From the NCBI GenBank assembly GCA_046719715.1, contig JBDNCJ010000078.1, positions 1 to 12,007 of the forward strand: a stretch of 12,007 bases of DNA, in the 5' to 3' direction. Below the pieces are notes generated by a model. That model was not told the DNA's origin, searched no databases, and saw nothing but the letters and a program-made list of their open reading frames with translations. Of the stretch, positions 7,822 through 12,007 are shown piece by piece; the first letter of the stretch is position 1; the number at the start of each line of letters is the position of its first letter. The stretch comes from JANWWM01 sp046719715 (GTDB lineage: Bacteria > Bacteroidota > Chlorobiia > Chlorobiales > Thermochlorobacteraceae). A program made the translations under genes and the position numbers.

Positions 7822-7877
7822 CCCTCAAAATTTCGCAAAAAACGCATTCGTATAGTGCATTTGCACTATTTCACGCC
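7822..7877 (+). promoter_or_regulatory. Composite upstream element, copy 1, with an 18-bp palindrome
   Basis: The parts in order are an AT-rich 21-bp block (7822-7842, beginning CCCTCAAAATTTC), 9 bp of unshared spacer, the perfect inverted repeat ATAGTGCA-TT-TGCACTAT (7852-7869), then TTCACGCC (7870-7877). A TTTGCA follows at 7895-7900, 26 bp after the palindrome. The second copy at 9160-9216 has the same order and spacing; the AT-rich blocks match at 20 of 21 positions and the palindromes are identical. The palindrome ends 92 bp before the propeller gene start. A dimeric regulator site next to a promoter is the best reading. The downstream TTTG could be part of a Bacteroidota-type -7 box (TAnnTTTG), but the TA is absent. 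No open frame of interest covers this gap (7796-7961). Confidence 0.72.
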
Positions 7878-7961
7878 CAAAAAGCGAGTTGCAATTTGCA
7901 CGGATTGAATGACCGCATGGTCAAACAGTCAAATTCATAACAAACTAATTCCAAACGAGAA

Positions 7962-9017
7962 ATGAAACGCAATCTGATTTTATCGGCAATCTTGACCGTC
8001 GCAGTGGCGGTGGCGGCGGTGTCGCCAAAAATGGTTGATGGGCTTTCTGGCGAATGCACCAAACTTTACGTCGCAGGAGGAAAGCTCTTTGCAGGCGGCT
8101 ACTTCGACAAAGCCGACCGACGTGTGGTCAATAACATCGCTCAATACGACGGCACAAAATGGTCGGGACTTGCAAAAGGCGTTGACGGCACGCCCAAAGA
8201 CATGTGTGCTGTCGGAAAAGACCTCTACGTGTGCGGCGATTGGACGGAAGTCGACAAAAAAGACGACGCCGGCATCCAAAGCAACCAAGTCGCCTGTTGG
8301 GACGGCACAAAATGGAACGCCCTGGAAAAGCTCAACGTCGACCAGCAAATCAACGCCTTAGCGACGGACGGCAAAAACCTTTATGTCGGCGGTAAATTCA
8401 CCAAAATTGCCGGCAAAATCGAGGGCTACAATGTAGCAAAATGGGACGGCAAGAAGTGGAGCAATCTGACCAAAGATAAATTTGAAAACTCTGCCGGCAC
8501 ACCAGCCGTGATGTCGCTCGCGTGGCACGATGGCAAACTCTACGCCGGCGGGTATTTTCAAACCATCGGCGACGAGCCATGTAGCAAAATCGCCGTGTTT
8601 GACGGCAAAGCGTGGTCGGAAGTCGGCAACAAAGGATTAGATGGAATGGTGCGCGTCCTCGTGAGCATAGGCAAAACGCTTTACGCAGGCGGCGAATTTA
8701 GAGAAGCAGGCGACGGCACAAAACTCAACAACATCGCAAAATGGGACGGCGCAAAATGGCAACCACTCGGCAACGGCATCGGCAAGAACGTATCCAGCAT
8801 CGCCATTGACGGCGAAACCCTCTATGCCGCCGCCGGAGGCAATGCCTATAAGTGGGACGGCAAGTCGTGGTCTGAGTTGCCTGAAATTCAATACGCCAAC
8901 ATCAAAGCCGTAGCCGTCTTTAATGGCACTCTGTATGTTGGCGGACTTTTCGACGGCGGGCAATTTCAAGGCATCTGCAAGTTCGTCAACGGAAAGTGGG
9001 AAGCGGCATACCAATAA
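7962..9017 (+). CDS. Exported seven-repeat beta-propeller-like protein
   Basis: This is a 351-aa protein starting with a signal peptide (MKRNLILSAILTVAVAVAAV, cleavage near residues 18-22). The remainder consists of repeats of about 37-54 aa with the pattern L-Y/F-V/A-G-G-x-F, a variable loop, I-A-x-W/F-D-G-x-x-W-x-x-L, then a strand ending in a G-K/E-T/N turn before the next L-Y. I count seven units, opening LFAGGYF, LYVCGDW, LYVGGKF, LYAGGYF, LYAGGEF, LYAAAGG and LYVGGLF. The sixth is shortened and lacks the G-G-x-F turn. Seven W-D-G-type units fit one closed seven-bladed propeller. Similar repeats occur in bacterial surface proteins, often at larger repeat number. No T9SS sorting domain or lipobox is present; the protein ends at KWEAAYQ, so it is probably periplasmic or freely secreted. 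Ligand unknown. It has its own upstream element (copy 1) and an intrinsic terminator downstream. Confidence 0.88.
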   Translation: MKRNLILSAILTVAVAVAAVSPKMVDGLSGECTKLYVAGGKLFAGGYFDKADRRVVNNIAQYDGTKWSGLAKGVDGTPKDMCAVGKDLYVCGDWTEVDKKDDAGIQSNQVACWDGTKWNALEKLNVDQQINALATDGKNLYVGGKFTKIAGKIEGYNVAKWDGKKWSNLTKDKFENSAGTPAVMSLAWHDGKLYAGGYFQTIGDEPCSKIAVFDGKAWSEVGNKGLDGMVRVLVSIGKTLYAGGEFREAGDGTKLNNIAKWDGAKWQPLGNGIGKNVSSIAIDGETLYAAAGGNAYKWDGKSWSELPEIQYANIKAVAVFNGTLYVGGLFDGGQFQGICKFVNGKWEAAYQ

Positions 9018-9069
9018 TCTCATAACGATTTTTTTCTCGCTGGCTACTGTTCTTTGTTTCTCTTAGGTG

Positions 9070-9105
9070 AAAGCGTCTCGGCTGGAAACGGCGGGACGCT
9101 TTTTT
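9070..9105 (+). terminator. Rho-independent terminator after the propeller gene
   Basis: The stem arms AAAGCGTCTCG (9070-9080) and CGGGACGCTTT (9092-9102) pair over 11 bp with one G-U, around an 11-nt loop. The run of T at 9100-9105 is followed by more A/T-rich sequence. It lies 52 bp after the stop at 9017 and separates the propeller gene from the large surface-protein gene, so the two are likely transcribed independently. The sequence between 9018 and 9069 shows nothing else that I recognise. Confidence 0.85.
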
Positions 9106-9159
9106 ATTTTCAAGAATGGCAAGTTGAGTTTGCAAAAAATTAAGAAAAAACTTTTCCCA

Positions 9160-9216
9160 CCCTCAAAATTTCACAAAAAATAGAGGTCAATAGTGCATTT
9201 GCACTATTTCGACGCC
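9160..9216 (+). promoter_or_regulatory. Composite upstream element, copy 2, with the same 18-bp palindrome
   Basis: The AT-rich block (9160-9180) differs from copy 1 at one position (CAC instead of CGC). The 9-bp spacer is unrelated in sequence but equal in length. The palindrome ATAGTGCATTTGCACTAT (9190-9207) is identical and here extends one more pair on each side (A9189/T9208). TTCGACGCC follows (9208-9216) with one extra base relative to copy 1. TTTGCA lies at 9234-9239, 27 bp after the palindrome. The palindrome ends 87 bp before the surface-protein ATG. Just upstream (9121-9155) is an A/T-rich stretch with A-tracts. Conserved blocks around a diverged spacer of fixed length argue for protein binding rather than recent duplication. 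Confidence 0.72.
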
Positions 9217-9283
9217 GTGCCTTCTGCCCGACCTTTGCAGTGGTTCAAGAATTTCCTTGACCCATAAACCCATAACTCATTTT

Positions 9284-9287
9284 GGAG
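9284..9287 (+). promoter_or_regulatory. Shine-Dalgarno GGAG of the large surface-protein gene
   Basis: GGAG lies 7 bp before ATG 9295 (GGAGAAATACAATG). It is the only convincing Shine-Dalgarno in the window and it fixes the start of the surface protein, which also opens with a signal peptide there. Confidence 0.75.
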
Positions 9288-9294
9288 AAATACA

Positions 9295-12007
9295 ATGAAA
9301 CGACATCTACTTTGCTTGCTGACTCTGCTGGCGGTAAGCCTCAGTTTGAACGGGCAGACGACTTACACGGTCAATTCACTTTCTGACGCAAACACGGGAA
9401 GCGGAACAAGCGGCACGCTCCGATACGTTCTAACGCAGATCAACGCGGCGGCGGCATCGCAAACGGCAACGGTCAATTTTAGCGTATCAGGGACAATCAC
9501 TTTGACCAGCCCCCTGCCTCCGTTGAATTACCCGACGACGATTAACGGCGGCAACGCGATTACCATCAGTGGAAACGACCTGCATCGTCCGTTTTTCGTC
9601 GGAGCAGGGTCTTCGCCATTTACGGCGACTGCGCCGGCTTCACCGACCGTTATCGTTCGCAATCTATCAATCATCGGCGGTCGTGCTCAAGGCGGAAATG
9701 GTGCAGGCGGCGGCGGTGGCGGCGCAGGAATGGGCGGCGCAATCTTCTTGAACAACGGAACCCTTACCGTTGAAAATGTGACTTTTACCGAAAACGTGGC
9801 ACGTGGCGGAAACGGTGCAGCACACTCGAATATCAACTTTGGCGGCGGCGGCGGCGGCTTTGCTGGTAACGGAACAGATGGAAGCGCGGTGGGCGGACCT
9901 TCAAACTTATTTAACGGAGGATTTGGCGGCGTCGCAGGATTTCTAAATAGCACGTCTTCAGGCGTAGGTAGTATCGGTTTCGGTGGAAATGGTGGAGGCT
10001 CATTTAACAACGGGATAACTCAGCAAGGAATGGGAGGTTTGCCCGGCGGATTTGGTGCAGGCGGCGGCGGTGGAAGCGTGCTCTTTACTGGTAACCCTCG
10101 CGGCGGAGACGGGGGCTTCGGCGGCGGTGCCGGAAAAGGAAATCTACTCGGCACAGCGGGCTTCGGCGGCGGAAGTGCTGGGTCGGGCGGCGGCACGGCA
10201 GGCGGCGGCGGCGCAGGAATGGGCGGCGCAGTATTTCAGCGTCAGGGAACCATGACATTAACCAATTGTGCATTCAACCAAAATGTTGCGTGGGGCGGAA
10301 CAGGCGGAAACAACGGACGTGCATTGGGAGCGGCGATTTTTGTCCATGATGGGAACTACACCTTCAGCGGACTGACATTCACGGGCAATGCATTCGGTCC
10401 GTCTAGTGCCAATCCAGAAGGAAATACCTTCTTCATCTTTGGTGGCACGGGCGTTATCGTTGAGCGTCCTGCCGTCGCGCGTCTTGCGCCGGATTTAACC
10501 CCGACGTCGGCAACCTTGCGCGGCACGATCAACCCAAACGGTTCAGCCATCACGTTGGCGCGATTTGAAATCAGCACCAATGCGAATCTTTCTGGTGCGC
10601 AAAACATCAATACCACGCCGAATGCGGCGAGCATCGGGAGCGGCACCTCGCCTGTAAGCGTCAGCGCAACACGCGCCATTGTTCCAAATACACGATATTA
10701 CTACCGACTGGTTGCTCAAAACGCGCTGGGCATAAGCTCAAGCGATACAGGAAGTTTTATTTTCAGTCCGAAACCCTTCCCCGATGCAGGGCTGGAACTT
10801 TGGCTTCGCGCCGACTCTGCGGTAACGCAAATCAGTGGATTGGTGTCTCAGTGGGGCGACCTCTCCGGTAATAACCGCACAGCGATTTCATCGGGAGCGG
10901 CGCGTCCAGATTTTGTTTCAAGCTACTCACCGATGGGCGGTCGTCCTGTGATGGGGTTCGGAACATTTGGAAGTCGCTCGTTTGGATTCCCTCGTATCAC
11001 GAACATCCGCACGGTCTTCGTGGTAGCGCAAAATCAAAACGCAACCGCGCTGCAGTTCTTGCTCGGCGATTCAACCTCGTTTGATTTTCACGGTGGCACT
11101 TCAAATTCAGCACTATTTGATAATTCCTTTGCATCGCCCGCTATTCTGCAAGGACGATTACTCTACAACGGTAATCCAGTATTGATAACCTCAAGCGCGG
11201 CGGCGCGTCCGACTACCCCCACAATTATCACGCTCCAAACAACCGGAAATGTGCGCGCAAGCACGCTTTCTTTTGACCGACCGCCGCTCGGCACTACGAC
11301 CGCGAACCGCTCTTGGAACGGATTGATTGCTGAAGTCTTAATTTTCAGCGATTCTTTAAACTTGACCCAGCGCATCGCTGTTGAAAACTATCTTGCGTCG
11401 CGCTACGGCATTGGACAAAACAACGTTTCAAACCCGACCATAGCGGCAAGTTTAGGCGGAACATTCGTTCTCGGCAACACGGGCGCAACCGTCACGTTCA
11501 CCACGCCAAGCACCACCACTGGCTCGCTCTCCGGCTCGGTTACAAACGCGCGTCCTAATGTCGTCGGCTCGCTTCCAACAGGCATCACCAACATCGCCGA
11601 ACGCTTCTGGACGATTAACCAAACAGGGCTTAGCGGATTCACCTACGCGCTCACGCTTGACCTCTCGACGCTTGCAGGCGTTCAAAACTTCAACACGCTC
11701 AAAGTGCTTCGCCGCAACAACGCCTCCTCGCCTTGGGTTGATGTGGAAACGCTTTCAGGCGTAACCATTACACGCCACGCGCCCTTCATCACCGTCGCAG
11801 GATTGACCTCGTTCAGCGACTTCACGATTGCCTCCGACGCCAGCAACCAACTGCCCGTCGAACTCACATCCTTCACCGCGCGCAAGACGGCACAAGGTGT
11901 GGAACTCGCGTGGCAAACCGCTTCCGAACAGAACAACGCGGGCTTTGAAGTGGAACGCAAATCCGAAGGCGCAACTTGGAACACGCTCGGCTTCGTCAGA
12001 GGCAACG
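9295..12007 (+). CDS. Large T9SS-type surface protein: beta-helix, Gly-rich, Fn3-like and LamG-like modules (3' end outside)
   Basis: The frame is open for 904 codons with no stop and continues past the window. A signal peptide (MKRHLLCLLTLLAVSLSLNG) leads to a beta-helix start of the CSLREA/Pmp kind: YTVNSLSD, GTLRYVLTQIN, VNFSVSGTITL, LPPLNYPTTINGG. Pmp-like pairs follow: GGAIF with FTEN (about 148-170), GGAVF with FNQN (about 310-330) and GAAIF with FTGN. Between the first two lies a glycine-rich stretch (about 150-300). Residues about 391-490 are Fn3-like (LTPTSATLRGTINPNG; RYYYRLVAQNALG). About 497-705 is LamG-like (LELWLRADSAVTQISGLVSQ; WNGLIAEVLIFSD; YLASRYGIG). After ERFWTINQTGL and SFSDFTIAS comes LPVELTSF (from 853) and the W-Q-T-A-S-E-x-N-N-x-G-F-E-V-E-R module, which usually precedes a T9SS sorting domain; that domain should lie outside. 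Likely a surface adhesin or matrix protein; catalytic function is not evident. It has its own composite element and Shine-Dalgarno. Confidence 0.88.
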   Translation, partial: MKRHLLCLLTLLAVSLSLNGQTTYTVNSLSDANTGSGTSGTLRYVLTQINAAAASQTATVNFSVSGTITLTSPLPPLNYPTTINGGNAITISGNDLHRPFFVGAGSSPFTATAPASPTVIVRNLSIIGGRAQGGNGAGGGGGGAGMGGAIFLNNGTLTVENVTFTENVARGGNGAAHSNINFGGGGGGFAGNGTDGSAVGGPSNLFNGGFGGVAGFLNSTSSGVGSIGFGGNGGGSFNNGITQQGMGGLPGGFGAGGGGGSVLFTGNPRGGDGGFGGGAGKGNLLGTAGFGGGSAGSGGGTAGGGGAGMGGAVFQRQGTMTLTNCAFNQNVAWGGTGGNNGRALGAAIFVHDGNYTFSGLTFTGNAFGPSSANPEGNTFFIFGGTGVIVERPAVARLAPDLTPTSATLRGTINPNGSAITLARFEISTNANLSGAQNINTTPNAASIGSGTSPVSVSATRAIVPNTRYYYRLVAQNALGISSSDTGSFIFSPKPFPDAGLELWLRADSAVTQISGLVSQWGDLSGNNRTAISSGAARPDFVSSYSPMGGRPVMGFGTFGSRSFGFPRITNIRTVFVVAQNQNATALQFLLGDSTSFDFHGGTSNSALFDNSFASPAILQGRLLYNGNPVLITSSAAARPTTPTIITLQTTGNVRASTLSFDRPPLGTTTANRSWNGLIAEVLIFSDSLNLTQRIAVENYLASRYGIGQNNVSNPTIAASLGGTFVLGNTGATVTFTTPSTTTGSLSGSVTNARPNVVGSLPTGITNIAERFWTINQTGLSGFTYALTLDLSTLAGVQNFNTLKVLRRNNASSPWVDVETLSGVTITRHAPFITVAGLTSFSDFTIASDASNQLPVELTSFTARKTAQGVELAWQTASEQNNAGFEVERKSEGATWNTLGFVRGN
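9718..9741 (+). repeat. Direct repeat inside the surface-protein gene, copy A
   Basis: This 24-bp sequence encodes GGAGMGGA and is identical to copy B at 10207-10230. Copies are 489 bp apart, exactly 163 codons. Both directly precede a beta-helix rung (IF or VF), so the repeat reflects duplicated Pmp-like units with unusually conserved DNA. Confidence 0.8.
10207..10230 (+). repeat. Direct repeat inside the surface-protein gene, copy B
   Basis: Identical over 24 bp to copy A at 9718-9741, including third codon positions. Both copies are preceded by GCA followed by a run of GGC/GGT codons that is two codons longer in copy A. Recombination between copies would remove 163 codons in frame. Confidence 0.8.

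Noticed and set aside
9687..10010. Proline-rich minus-strand open frame
   Set aside because: It is the complement of the glycine codon runs of the surface protein; low-complexity shadow with no start context.

Overview
The window looks like a chromosomal segment from a member of the Bacteroidota/Chlorobiota group (Chlorobi, Ignavibacteria or Bacteroidetes relatives). The best evidence is the last gene. Its C-terminal part carries an LPVELTSF segment and a following W-T-A-S-E-x-N-N-x-G-F-E-V-E-R signature, which in this group typically sits just before a type IX secretion (T9SS) sorting domain. Most genes lack a Shine-Dalgarno sequence, which also fits. I cannot name a genus. No rRNA, tRNA, CRISPR array, insertion sequence or phage gene is visible.

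Layout. At the left edge a partial gene on the minus strand (386 to <1) encodes an exported protein, possibly an outer-membrane beta-barrel. Divergent from it is a compact plus-strand run (471-7795) that looks like one transcription unit of five genes: an exported TPR protein resembling the RMD/FAM82 family (471-1214); a NurA-type DNA repair nuclease (1221-2375); a 680-aa lipoprotein with TPR-like helices and a C-terminal thioredoxin fold whose two active-site cysteines are both serine (2383-4425); a stand-alone HAS-barrel protein of the HerA N-terminal type (4422-5006, ATGA overlap with the lipoprotein); and a 907-aa protein fusing TPRs, a histidine kinase, a receiver and a LuxR/NarL-type HTH (5072-7795). 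The HerA ATPase, the usual NurA partner, is not in the window.

The right half holds two exported-protein genes, each with its own upstream region: a 351-aa protein made of seven propeller-like repeats (7962-9017), followed by a clear intrinsic terminator (9070-9105), and a very large surface protein (9295 to beyond 12007). The latter has a beta-helix domain with Pmp-like GGA(I/V)/FxxN motifs, a glycine-rich stretch, an Fn3-like module, a LamG-like module and the T9SS-associated module.

The most interesting signal is non-coding. Both exported-protein genes are preceded by the same composite element: a nearly identical 21-bp AT-rich block, exactly 9 bp of unrelated spacer, the perfect palindrome ATAGTGCATTTGCACTAT, then TTTC(G)ACGCC and, 26-27 bp beyond the palindrome, TTTGCA. 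This looks like a shared operator/promoter for a small regulon of surface proteins. The kinase-receiver-HTH protein encoded immediately upstream is an obvious but unproven candidate regulator.
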